Shown in pieces: positions 32,038 to 40,390 of a DNA stretch of 64,000 nucleotides (position 1 is its first letter; each line of letters opens with the position of its first letter). Position numbers and translations under genes: made by a program. The notes beneath the pieces are model-generated. The model did not search any database. It saw only the letters and a program-made list of their open reading frames with translations, and was not told the origin of the DNA. The DNA is from Zoogloea oleivorans (GTDB lineage Bacteria; Pseudomonadota; Gammaproteobacteria; Burkholderiales; Rhodocyclaceae): the NCBI GenBank assembly GCA_030157785.1, contig JAOAUC010000055.1:124001-188000 (forward strand), in the 5' to 3' direction.

Positions 32038-33507
32038 ATGCCCAAAATCACCGATTCCAGCCTTTTCCGCCATGCCGCCTTCATCAACGGCGAATGGTGC
32101 GACGCCCACAACGGCGCCACCACCGAGATCCTGAACCCGGCCAGCGGGGCCAGCCTCGGCAGCGTGCCGGCCATGGGCGGCAGCGAAACCCGCCAGGCCA
32201 TCGCCGCCGCCAACGCCGCCCTGCCGGCCTGGCGCCGCCTCAGCGCCGCCCAGCGCGGCAAGCTGCTGCGCGCCTGGTATGAACTGCTGCTGGCCAACCA
32301 GGAAGACCTCGCCGTCATCATGACCAGCGAGCAGGGCAAGCCCCTTGCCGAAGCCCGTGGCGAAGTGCTTTACGCCGCCTCCTACCTCGAGTGGTTCGGC
32401 GAAGAAGGCAAGCGCGCCTACGGCGAAGTCATCCCCTCGCCCTTCCCCGACCGCCGCCTGCTCGTCACCCGCGAGCCGGTCGGCGTGTGCGCCGCCATCA
32501 CTCCGTGGAATTTCCCCTCGGCGATGATCACCCGCAAGGCCGGCGCGGCCCTCGCCGCCGGCTGCACGATGGTCCTCAAGCCGGCCCCGCAAACGCCCTT
32601 CTCGGCCCTCGCCCTGGCCGTGCTGGCCGAGCGCGCCGGCATCCCGAAGGGTGTCTTCAACGTGGTCACCGGTGACACCGCCGGCGCGGTGGCGATCGGC
32701 GACGAGCTGTGTGCCAACCCGGTCGTGCGCAAGCTGTCCTTCACCGGCTCCACCGGCGTCGGCGCCAAGCTGATGGCCCAGTGCGCCCCCGGCATCAAGA
32801 AGCTGTCGCTGGAGTTGGGCGGCAACGCACCCTTCATCGTCTTCGACGACGCCGACCTGGATGCCGCCGTAGCGGGCGCCATGGCCTCCAAGTACCGCAA
32901 CGCCGGCCAGACCTGCGTGTGCGCCAACCGCCTGCTGGTGCAGGACGGCATCTACGACGCCTTCACGGCAAAGCTCGCCGAAGCGGTCAAGGCCCTCAAG
33001 GTCGGCGACGGCCTGGCTCCCGGCACCACCCAGGGCCCGCTGATCAACGCCGCCGCCGTCGACAAGGTCGAGCGCCACGTCGCCGACGCCCTCGCCAAGG
33101 GCGCCCGCCTCGTCACCGGCGGCAAGCGCCACGCCCTCGGCGGCACCTTCTTCGAGCCCACCGTGCTGGCCGATATCACCCCCGACATGGCCGTGGCGCG
33201 CGAGGAAACCTTCGGCCCGATGGCCCCGCTGTTCCGCTTCCACACCGAAGCCGACGCCATCCGCATGGCCAACGACACCGAATTCGGCCTCGCCGCCTAC
33301 TTCTTCACCGCCAATCTCGGTCGCATCTGGCGGGTTTCCGAAGCCCTCGAATACGGCATGGTCGGCGCCAACACCGGCCTGATCTCCACCGAAGTCGCCC
33401 CCTTCGGCGGCGTCAAGTCGTCCGGCCTGGGCCGCGAAGGCTCGCGCCACGGCCTCGATGACTACATGGAAATCAAGTACGTGGCCCTTGGCGGCCTCGA
33501 CGCCTGA
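32038..33507 (+). CDS. gabD: Succinate-semialdehyde dehydrogenase GabD
   Basis: 489-aa aldehyde dehydrogenase that oxidises succinate semialdehyde (or glutarate semialdehyde) to succinate (or glutarate), probably with NADP+. General base Glu259 lies in LELGGNAPFIVFDDADLD and nucleophile Cys293 in NAGQTCVCAN, the GabD-type dithiol Cys context. The substrate-entry SFTGSTGVGAKLM and C-terminal FGGVKSSGLGREGSRHG are typical. It sits between the importer and gabT, so it acts downstream of the transaminase in this cluster. Confidence 0.95.
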   Translation: MPKITDSSLFRHAAFINGEWCDAHNGATTEILNPASGASLGSVPAMGGSETRQAIAAANAALPAWRRLSAAQRGKLLRAWYELLLANQEDLAVIMTSEQGKPLAEARGEVLYAASYLEWFGEEGKRAYGEVIPSPFPDRRLLVTREPVGVCAAITPWNFPSAMITRKAGAALAAGCTMVLKPAPQTPFSALALAVLAERAGIPKGVFNVVTGDTAGAVAIGDELCANPVVRKLSFTGSTGVGAKLMAQCAPGIKKLSLELGGNAPFIVFDDADLDAAVAGAMASKYRNAGQTCVCANRLLVQDGIYDAFTAKLAEAVKALKVGDGLAPGTTQGPLINAAAVDKVERHVADALAKGARLVTGGKRHALGGTFFEPTVLADITPDMAVAREETFGPMAPLFRFHTEADAIRMANDTEFGLAAYFFTANLGRIWRVSEALEYGMVGANTGLISTEVAPFGGVKSSGLGREGSRHGLDDYMEIKYVALGGLDA

Positions 33508-33559
33508 TCGCCCTCAAAACTCCCTCATTCAAATACCAGTCGCCCACTTGGAGAACACC

Positions 33560-34864
33560 ATGAACCAGCCCCTGCAACAACAAAACGCCCACATGATGGC
33601 CCGCCGCACGGCCGCCCTGCCCCGCGGTGTCGGCCAGGCCCACCCGCTCTTCGCCAGCCGCGCCCTGGGCGCCGAAGTGTGGGACGTGGAAGGCCGCCGC
33701 TTCATCGACTTCGTGGCCGGCATCGCCGTGGTCAACACCGGCCACTGCCACCCCAAGGTCATCGCCGCCGCCGCCGCGCAGCTCGAATCCTTCACCCACA
33801 CCTGCTTCCAGGTGGTGGCCTATGACGGTTACGTGACCCTCGCCGAGCGCCTCAACGCCATGGCGCCGGTAGACGGCCCGGCCAAGAGCTTCTTCATGAG
33901 CACCGGCGCCGAAGCCGTCGAAAACGCCGTCAAGGTGGCCCGTGCCTACACCCGCCGGCCGGGCATCATCGCCTTCAACGGCGGCTTCCACGGCCGCACC
34001 TGCATGACCCTCGGCCTGACCGGCAAGGTTGACCCGTACAAGCTCGGCATGGGCCCCTTCCCTGCCGAGATCTACCACGCCCCCTTCCCCTGCGAGATGC
34101 ACGGGGTGAGCGTCGACGACGCCATCCACGGCATCGAGCTGCTCTTCAAGAACGACATCGAAGCCTCCCGCGTGGCGGCCTTCATCGTCGAGACGGTGCA
34201 GGGCGAAGGCGGCTACAACCCGGCCCCCACCGAGTTCCTGCAGCGCCTGCGCGCGCTGGCCGACAAGCACGGCATCCTGATCATCGCCGACGAAATCCAG
34301 ACCGGCGTGGCGCGCACCGGCAAGTTCTTCGCCATCGAGCACAGCGGCGTCAAGCCGGACATCATCACCATGGCCAAGGGCCTCGGCGGCGGCTTCCCGA
34401 TCTCCGCCATCATCGGCCGCGCCGACGTGATGGACGCCGCCTCCCCGGGCGGCCTCGGCGGCACCTATTCAGGCAGCCCGCTGGCCTGCGCCGCCGCCCT
34501 GGCGGTACTCGACGCGGTTGAAGAAGAAAAGCTGTGCGAGCGCGCCGCCCAGATCGGCACCCGCATGCAGGCCCGCCTCAAGGAAACCGCCGCCTGGGCA
34601 CCGTGCATCGGCGACGTGCGCGGCCTTGGCGCGATGGTGGCGATCGAGTTCTTCCACGATGCCGAACGCACCCGCCCGGCTCCCGAGCTGGCCAAGGCGC
34701 TGGTCGCCGAAGCCTTCCAGCGCCAGTTGCTGCTGCTCTCCTGCGGCACCTACGGCAACGTGATCCGCCTGATGACGCCGCTGACCCTCAGCGACGCCCT
34801 CCTCGAAGAAGGCCTCGACGTGCTGGATGCGAGCCTCCGGGCCGTCCTCGCCGCAAAGAACTGA
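33560..34864 (+). CDS. gabT: 4-aminobutyrate aminotransferase GabT
   Basis: 434-aa class III PLP aminotransferase moving the amino group of GABA (and often 5-aminovalerate) to 2-oxoglutarate, giving succinate semialdehyde and glutamate. Visible features are IIADEIQTGVARTGKFFAIE, PLP Lys273 in TMAKGLGGGFP, and GTYSGSPLACAAALAV. GGAGAA lies 5 bases before the ATG. It is followed by a terminator-like hairpin. The glutamate produced can be recycled by the glutamate dehydrogenase two genes on. Confidence 0.95.
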   Translation: MNQPLQQQNAHMMARRTAALPRGVGQAHPLFASRALGAEVWDVEGRRFIDFVAGIAVVNTGHCHPKVIAAAAAQLESFTHTCFQVVAYDGYVTLAERLNAMAPVDGPAKSFFMSTGAEAVENAVKVARAYTRRPGIIAFNGGFHGRTCMTLGLTGKVDPYKLGMGPFPAEIYHAPFPCEMHGVSVDDAIHGIELLFKNDIEASRVAAFIVETVQGEGGYNPAPTEFLQRLRALADKHGILIIADEIQTGVARTGKFFAIEHSGVKPDIITMAKGLGGGFPISAIIGRADVMDAASPGGLGGTYSGSPLACAAALAVLDAVEEEKLCERAAQIGTRMQARLKETAAWAPCIGDVRGLGAMVAIEFFHDAERTRPAPELAKALVAEAFQRQLLLLSCGTYGNVIRLMTPLTLSDALLEEGLDVLDASLRAVLAAKN

Positions 34865-34876
34865 TTCCTCCCCTTG

Positions 34877-34909
34877 CCGCGGCAGCCTGAACGGTGCCGC
34901 GGGCTTTTT
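34877..34909 (+). terminator. Rho-independent terminator after gabT
   Basis: An 8-bp GC-rich stem (34877-34884 with 34895-34902), 10-base loop, then GC followed by five T. It separates gabT from the porin gene, so the porin and glutamate dehydrogenase have either reduced read-through or their own promoter. Confidence 0.8.
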
Positions 34910-34983
34910 CTGATGCGTCTTGCTGCGCAGGGACGCGCTTTGCCAAAAAACCGCCTCACCACCGTCATCCAGGAGTCCGCACC

Positions 34984-36294
34984 ATGAAAAACCACCGACT
35001 GATTCTCGCGCTGGCCTCCGCCGGCATCCTCGCCACCCTGCCCGGCATGGCCCGCGCCGGTGAGCTCGACGAGCTGAAAGCGACCCTGCAAAAGCTGCAG
35101 TCACGCATCGAGCAACTGGAAACCGAACGCGCCGCCAAGCCTGCCGCAGCCCCCGCCGCCGCCGCGCTGAACCCGGCCGACGTCGTCACCCGCGGCTCCA
35201 TGCCCGGCTCCTTCAAGGTGCCCGGCTCCGACACCTCCATCAAGTTCGGCGGCTACGTGCAGCTGGACGGTATCTACGACATCAAGGGCAACCAGGGCCG
35301 TGCGGTGAGCGCCGGTGAAATCGCCCTCGACGGCAGCGCTGACGCGAAGCGCAAGGGCACCACCACCTTCAGCGCCCGCACCTCGCGCCTCAACATGCAG
35401 ACCGCCACCCCGAGCGAGCTGGGCGAGATCAAGACCAAGATCGAATTCGACTTCTTCACCAGCGAAGGCAGCGAGACCTACACCAACTCGGCCCGCCCGC
35501 GTCTGCGTCACGCCTACGGCACCGTCGGCAACTGGCTGGCCGGTCAGACCTGGTCCAACTTCATGGACCTCGACGCCATGCCCGAGACCCTGGAATTCAA
35601 CGGCCCCACCGGCCAGGTCTTCATCCGCCAGCCGCAGCTGCGCTACACCACCGCGCTCGGCAGCAACGGCACCCTCTCCGTCGCCGTGGAAAACCCCCAG
35701 TCCGACGCCCGCGACAACGGCGGCAGCGTGACCGCCATCGACCGCGGTGCCGACCTCACCGCCAAGTGGCAGCACACCGGCGACTACGGCCACTTCAACG
35801 TGCGCGCCCTGGTGCGCCCGCTCAAGGTGGATGACGGCAGCGGCACCAACAAGGCTTCCACCACCGGCTGGGGCCTGGGTGCCGGCGGCTCCCTCAAGCT
35901 GGGCGCCAACGACACCGTGTTCTACCAGCTGAACGGCGGCGAAGGCATCGGCCGTTACATCCAGGACGTATACGGCGCCGCCGCCTATGACGCCGCCACT
36001 GCCACCTTGTCCACCCAGCGCGCCGTCGGTGGCTACCTGGCCCTGCAACACCTGTGGAGCACCACCCTGCGCTCGACGGCCTCCTTCAACGCCACCCAGG
36101 TCAGCAACAAGACCGGCTTCGGCCCGGTGGATGACCTGAACAAGTCCACCCGCCAGATGCACGCCAACCTGATCTGGAAGCTCGCCCCGCAACTGGATGT
36201 GGGTGCCGAGTACGTGTGGTCCGAACGCAAGGTGGAAAGCGGTGCCCAGGGCACCTCCAGCCGCATCCAGGGCGCCGTCAAGTACGCCTTTTAA
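34984..36294 (+). CDS. DcaP-like trimeric outer-membrane porin
   Basis: 436 aa with a signal peptide cleaved after MARA, then a periplasmic coiled-coil (about 24-50; ELDELKATLQKLQSRIEQLE) and a beta-barrel. Barrel signs are IKFGGYVQLDGIYDIKGN, alternating polar/hydrophobic strands and the terminal Phe in AVKYAF. N-terminal coiled coil plus FGGYV-LD is the DcaP pattern; DcaP channels favour small anionic organic acids. In this cluster it may pass the amino acid or its products across the outer membrane. It is followed closely by glutamate dehydrogenase on the same strand. Confidence 0.88.
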   Translation: MKNHRLILALASAGILATLPGMARAGELDELKATLQKLQSRIEQLETERAAKPAAAPAAAALNPADVVTRGSMPGSFKVPGSDTSIKFGGYVQLDGIYDIKGNQGRAVSAGEIALDGSADAKRKGTTTFSARTSRLNMQTATPSELGEIKTKIEFDFFTSEGSETYTNSARPRLRHAYGTVGNWLAGQTWSNFMDLDAMPETLEFNGPTGQVFIRQPQLRYTTALGSNGTLSVAVENPQSDARDNGGSVTAIDRGADLTAKWQHTGDYGHFNVRALVRPLKVDDGSGTNKASTTGWGLGAGGSLKLGANDTVFYQLNGGEGIGRYIQDVYGAAAYDAATATLSTQRAVGGYLALQHLWSTTLRSTASFNATQVSNKTGFGPVDDLNKSTRQMHANLIWKLAPQLDVGAEYVWSERKVESGAQGTSSRIQGAVKYAF

Positions 36295-36333
36295 GCAGCA
36301 CCCGGCATCCCTCCCCGCCCGAATGGAGACACC

Positions 36334-37611
36334 ATGAACTACCCGCTCCCGTCCTACCTCAGCAACACCGGCGCCGGCCCCTGGGGCGTCTATCTCGAAC
36401 AGATCGAACGCGTCACGCCCTACCTGGGCGAGCTGGCCTACTGGGTGGAAACCCTCAAGTGCCCCAAGCGCATCCTCATCGTGGACGTGCCCGTACACAT
36501 GGACGACGGCACCGTGTCCCACTTCGAGGGCTACCGGGTGCATCACAACACCTCCCGCGGCCCCGGCAAGGGTGGCATCCGCTTCCACCAGAACGTGACG
36601 CTCTCGGAAGTGATGGCCCTGTCCGGCTGGATGACCATCAAGAATGCCGCTGTCGGCGTGCCCTTCGGCGGCGCCAAGGGCGGCGTGCGGGTGGACCCGC
36701 GCAAGCTCAGCCGCGGCGAACTGGAACGCCTGACCCGCCGCTACACCAGCGAGCTCAACGTGCTGATCGGCCCGGACAAGGACATCCCGGCGCCGGACGT
36801 GAACACCAACGAACAGATCATGGCCTGGATGATGGACACCTACTCCATCAACCAGGGCCGCACCGCCACCGGCGTGGTCACCGGCAAGCCGCTCAGCCTG
36901 GGCGGCAGCCTGGGCCGCAAGGACGCCACCGGCCGCGGTGTCTTCGTGATCGGCGTGGCCACCGCTGCCGATGCGGGCGTGCCGATAGTTGGTGCCCGCG
37001 TGGCCATCCAGGGCTTCGGCAACGTCGGCAGCACCGCCGCCCGCTGCTTCCACGAGGCTGGCGCCCATGTCATCGCCGTGCAGGACGTGTCCGGCACCAT
37101 CATCCATCCGAAAGGCCTCGACATCCCGGCCCTGCGCACCTGGGTCGAAGCCGGCCGCCCGCTGGTGGAATTCCCGGAAGCCGAAGCCATCCCCGACGAC
37201 GCCTTCTGGGACGTGGAAAGCGAATTCCTGGTGCCCTCGGCGCTGGAAGAGCAGATCACCAAGGACAACGCCCACCGCATCCGCACCCGCATCGTGCTCG
37301 AAGGCGCCAACGGCCCGACCACCCCCGAAGCCGACGACATCCTGGCCGAACGCGGCATTCAGGTAGTGCCCGACGTGCTCGCCAACGCCGGCGGCGTGAC
37401 CGTGAGCTACTTCGAATGGGTACAGGATTTCTCCAGCTTCTTCTGGTCGGAAGACGAGATCAACGCCCGCTTAGACAGGATCATGCAGGAGGCCTACCAG
37501 CACATCCGCGACACCGCCCGGGCCAGAAAGGTCACCCTGCGCACCGGCGCCTTCATCCTGGCCTGCGAACGCATCCTCAAAGCCCGGGAGATGCGCGGCT
37601 TGTACCCCTGA
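36334..37611 (+). CDS. Glu/Leu/Phe/Val-type glutamate dehydrogenase
   Basis: 425-aa hexameric dehydrogenase of the GudB/RocG/GdhA type, most likely NAD-linked and catabolic. Substrate-binding and catalytic segments are [16 protein letters not shown] and [14 protein letters not shown]; the nucleotide-binding Gly motif is [30 protein letters not shown] is typical near the C-terminus. It probably turns the glutamate made by GabT back into 2-oxoglutarate plus ammonia, closing the GABA cycle. It starts 39 bases after the porin. Confidence 0.94.
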   Translation: MNYPLPSYLSNTGAGPWGVYLEQIERVTPYLGELAYWVETLKCPKRILIVDVPVHMDDGTVSHFEGYRVHHNTSRGPGKGGIRFHQNVTLSEVMALSGWMTIKNAAVGVPFGGAKGGVRVDPRKLSRGELERLTRRYTSELNVLIGPDKDIPAPDVNTNEQIMAWMMDTYSINQGRTATGVVTGKPLSLGGSLGRKDATGRGVFVIGVATAADAGVPIVGARVAIQGFGNVGSTAARCFHEAGAHVIAVQDVSGTIIHPKGLDIPALRTWVEAGRPLVEFPEAEAIPDDAFWDVESEFLVPSALEEQITKDNAHRIRTRIVLEGANGPTTPEADDILAERGIQVVPDVLANAGGVTVSYFEWVQDFSSFFWSEDEINARLDRIMQEAYQHIRDTARARKVTLRTGAFILACERILKAREMRGLYP

Positions 37612-37630
37612 GCATCTGCACAACAATGCC

Positions 37631-37753
37631 TCACCGCTCCCTCAAGCTCTCACTCGTGGCTTGCAGGAGCGGACTGAGGAAATATTCGATCACCCGCCGT
37701 TTTCCCGTCTTGATTTCTACCGTCACCGCGATACCGGGTGACAACTGAAGCTG
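37631..37753 (-). pseudogene. Remnant of an HlyD-family adaptor (C-terminal end only)
   Basis: On the minus strand a 40-codon open stretch ends in TGA and reads LSPGIAVTVEIKTGKRRVIE followed by YFLSPLLQATSESLRER. This is the conserved C-terminus of HlyD/PrsE-type type I secretion membrane-fusion proteins. An in-frame stop lies immediately upstream and nothing HlyD-like continues beyond it, so about 90% of the gene is gone. It marks the left edge of a rearranged patch. Confidence 0.85.
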
Positions 37754-37860
37754 TCAGGATGGTGAGAGCAATAGGGCATCTACCGATGTACTTGCTTCCC
37801 AATGTAACGACACCCAATACGAGGGGCTTGGAATAGGTGGAACTTTCTATTCCACTCATT

Positions 37861-38748
37861 TCACTCCCCCTTTATTTTCAAAGCTTTTTCAACAAAATTT
37901 CGTGTTTGCCCTATTGTCGTGTACTGAGGACATGACCATCCTGGACTAATCTGTGCATAGGTCCACGGCTGCCTTGCACCACCCTCATTCCCAAGCGCCT
38001 TGTCAATCATGTAACCGATCCTCTCGGCGATAACTTCATTGCTTTCCGTGTCGATGACCTTCAGGGAACTGCCCGCAATCCACTGCGCACGTTCTTCAGG
38101 AGTTGTAATGTCGTCATAGGTGACGCCATAGCGGGGCGCAGAACCGGGGGCTGGCTCACGCTTGAGAAGAAATGACTCGCTATTGGTTTTTCCGACGAGT
38201 TCGGGTCGGACAGCCACGTACGCCGTGTAGCGATACCGCTTTCCGTCCGTCGGGTCGATAGCCTCGACGTAGCGGTAACCAGGCTTCTCCGCAAGAACTC
38301 GCTCTACCAGGAAGCTCTTTTCATCTCGGCCTTTAAGGAAAGTGCCAATATAGGCATCCGGCTTCTTCGAATCAAAATCCTCACCATAGGGGTCAATCGC
38401 ATCCTGCTTATACGGACTGTAATTCGTTGGCCTGAGTTTCAGCAGCATGATCCCTTCCACGCCTTCCACCGTCCGATAAATCCTCTCGCCCGCCGTCTTG
38501 CATCGCTCATTGAAGATCACCTCCGCTTTGGCCAGACGCGCCTTGTGATCACGCACATACAGGGCCTCATCGACGCAGGATTTCAGCGGGAAAAAGCCGA
38601 ACAGGAAGGCCACCACAACTCCACTTACTATTTTTCCAAAGCGTGTGGAGGACTTTCTGACGGACTGACGAAAAAGATAAATCGCCAAAAGCCAGTAAAG
38701 GATGACAACACCACCCAGGATGTCACCCCAGCCGGTCAATTCGAGCAT
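37861..38748 (-). CDS. Unknown membrane-anchored protein, 295 aa
   Basis: I do not recognise this family. From the ATG at 38748 (AAGGAG 5 bases upstream) it has two hydrophobic segments (GGVVILYWLLAIYLF and IVSGVVVAFLFGFFPL, within about residues 12-60), then a long soluble domain of about 235 residues containing RIYRTVEGVEGIMLLKLRP and RYRYTAYVAVRPELVG, with Cys residues in CVDEAL, ERCKTAG and GWSCPQY. The base composition is plainly more AT-rich than its neighbours and it is flanked by two gene remnants, so it probably arrived by transfer. A role cannot be given. Confidence 0.75.
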   Translation of the reverse strand: MLELTGWGDILGGVVILYWLLAIYLFRQSVRKSSTRFGKIVSGVVVAFLFGFFPLKSCVDEALYVRDHKARLAKAEVIFNERCKTAGERIYRTVEGVEGIMLLKLRPTNYSPYKQDAIDPYGEDFDSKKPDAYIGTFLKGRDEKSFLVERVLAEKPGYRYVEAIDPTDGKRYRYTAYVAVRPELVGKTNSESFLLKREPAPGSAPRYGVTYDDITTPEERAQWIAGSSLKVIDTESNEVIAERIGYMIDKALGNEGGARQPWTYAQISPGWSCPQYTTIGQTRNFVEKALKIKGE

Positions 38749-39179
38749 TCGGACTCCTTGAAAATTTCTTCTATTCTGCATTTCGGCAGAAGACCTCTGC
38801 CGCGTCTCTTACTGATGCGCCAAGGTGCATTCGCACCGTACGCGCTGCCAGGAAAACGGTCTGCTCCAGACATTTAATCCGGGCGCCCCTGACCCCTCTT
38901 CCGCTCTGCAGGGCACGCAAAAGCGCGTGGGCCAAATCTTACCCATACAGTCTATTGCTTAATGCCATTTAAATTGCTATGACAAAGTTCATAGAACGCT
39001 TTGCCTATTTCGGGTAGAAGCACCGGACTTGACTGCTTCGGCGCAACCCCAAGCGATCCAGACGTGCAGAAACGCGCTGCATGCGCCGGAAGCGGAATGC
39101 ATAGGCAAGGCCTGTCGGCCCTGTGAGTCCGGAGTAAAGGTGGGCATTGCCACCTCAGAGAAGGAGCACCTGATCGTCG
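38749..39179. other. Gene-poor AT-richer stretch
   Basis: About 430 bases without a convincing gene. The part next to 38748 must hold the promoter of the unknown membrane protein. 39030-39170 is open on both strands for 70-140 codons, but neither reading has a ribosome site or recognisable domain, so I left them out. The stretch is continuous with the DUF1223 remnant and probably contains the breakpoint where its 5' part was lost. Confidence 0.5.
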
Positions 39180-39515
39180 GTGCCCTTGAGGCGCGGAGCG
39201 TCAAAGGTGCGCCGGAATCGCACCCGCATCGTGCCCGACGGCGTCACCGCCGAGCTGGTCGTGGTGCTCTACGAAAACGACCTGAGCCACGCCGTGAAGG
39301 CAGGCGAAAACCGCGGGGTCACGCTCCACCACGACTTCGTCGTCCGCGACTGGGTCGGGCCGCTACGCCTGCCGGCCAACGGACACCTTACGCAAACAAT
39401 CCCGCTGGCCCTGCCCGCCGACAGCCAACCGGCCAAGCTCGGCGTCGCCGCCTTCGTCCAGGGCACGCGCAGCCGGACCGTGCTGCAGGCCGAAGCCCGC
39501 GACAACTGCAGCTAG
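39180..39515 (+). pseudogene. 5'-truncated remnant of a DUF1223 protein
   Basis: About 100 codons read RNRTRIVPDGVTAELVVVLY, then ENDLSHAVKAGENRGVTLHH and DFVVRDWVGPLRLP, with FVQGTRSRTVLQA near the end. This is the C-terminal part of DUF1223 family proteins, which normally are secreted, about 230-260 aa long and start with a signal peptide and a thioredoxin-like region. Neither is present upstream in any frame. The 3' end overlaps the convergent kinase gene by 4 bases. It marks the right edge of the rearranged patch. Confidence 0.75.
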
Positions 39516-40390
39516 ATATCGTCGTCAGCCGGCTGCTCTGCAGCGGCAGCAAGCGCCCGCCCGGCCTGACGGACATCCTCTTCGTGCTGGGCGGCGTCGA
39601 TGACCTCCATCACTTCATCGAGGTTCACGGCGACTTCGGTTTCCGCGAAGGTGCCGGTGAGTTCGCTCTCCGGGTGGAGGGCGCCGTTCTCGTAGAGGGC
39701 CCAGATTTCAGGGCCGTAGCGGGTCTGCAGCAGCGCCGGGGCGAACTGGCCGAAGTAGTCGGCCAGGTTGTCCACGTCGCGCTCGAGCATGCGCTGGGCG
39801 TTGTTGTTGGCTGCGGCGTCGACGGCCTGCGGCAGGTCGATGATCACCGGGCCGTTGCTGTCCACCAGCACGTTGTACTCGGAGAGGTCGCCGTGCACGA
39901 TGCCGGCGCACAGCATGTACACCACCTGACGAATCAGCATGGCGTGGTACTTGATCGCCTCTTCTTCAGTCAAAGACAAGTCGTTGAGGCGCGGCGCCGG
40001 TTCGCCGTCGGCGTCGGCCACCAGTTCCATCAGCAGCACGCCTTCATGGAAGTTGTAGGGCGTCGGCACGCGCACGCCGGCCGCGGCGAGACGCCGCAGG
40101 GCATCCACCTCGGCGTGCTGCCAGGCCGATTCCTGCTCCTGGCGGCCGTAGCGCGAGCGCTTGGCCATGGCGCGGGCCTGGCGGCTGTTCTTCACCTTGC
40201 GGCCTTCGGTGTAGTCCACCGCGGTGTGGAAGCCACGTTTGTTGGCTTCCTTGTACACCTTGGCACAGCGGATTTCGTCACCGCACTGGACGACGTAAAC
40301 CATGGCTTCCTTGCCGCTCATGAGCTGGCGCAGGACGCTGTCCACCAGCCCGTCGGTGACCAGCGGTTCGATTCGGCTGGGTGTTTTCAT
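39512..40390 (-). CDS. RIO1-like serine protein kinase (PA4780 type)
   Basis: 292-aa RIO-family kinase. The nucleotide-binding Lys lies in CAKVYKEANKRGF, the catalytic loop is GIVHGDLSEYNVLV (HGDLSEYN), and the metal-binding Asp is in VIIDLPQAVD. Bacterial RIO proteins of this kind have poorly known substrates; archaeal and eukaryotic relatives act in ribosome maturation. Its start overlaps the YcaO stop by 4 bases (ATGA), so the two are translationally coupled, suggesting a shared ribosome-related job. The C-terminal acidic tail (QPADDDI) is unremarkable. Confidence 0.9.
   Translation of the reverse strand: MKTPSRIEPLVTDGLVDSVLRQLMSGKEAMVYVVQCGDEIRCAKVYKEANKRGFHTAVDYTEGRKVKNSRQARAMAKRSRYGRQEQESAWQHAEVDALRRLAAAGVRVPTPYNFHEGVLLMELVADADGEPAPRLNDLSLTEEEAIKYHAMLIRQVVYMLCAGIVHGDLSEYNVLVDSNGPVIIDLPQAVDAAANNNAQRMLERDVDNLADYFGQFAPALLQTRYGPEIWALYENGALHPESELTGTFAETEVAVNLDEVMEVIDAAQHEEDVRQAGRALAAAAEQPADDDI

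Noticed and set aside
35101..37275. Open frame of about 720 codons on the minus strand across porin and glutamate dehydrogenase
   Set aside because: Spans two real genes and their gap on the other strand, Gly/Val/His-rich, no domain.
38989..39204. 71-codon frame on the minus strand, and a long frame on the plus strand, near the DUF1223 remnant
   Set aside because: No ribosome site, no recognisable domain; the plus-strand reading ignores the remnant's true frame and runs into the antisense of the RIO kinase.
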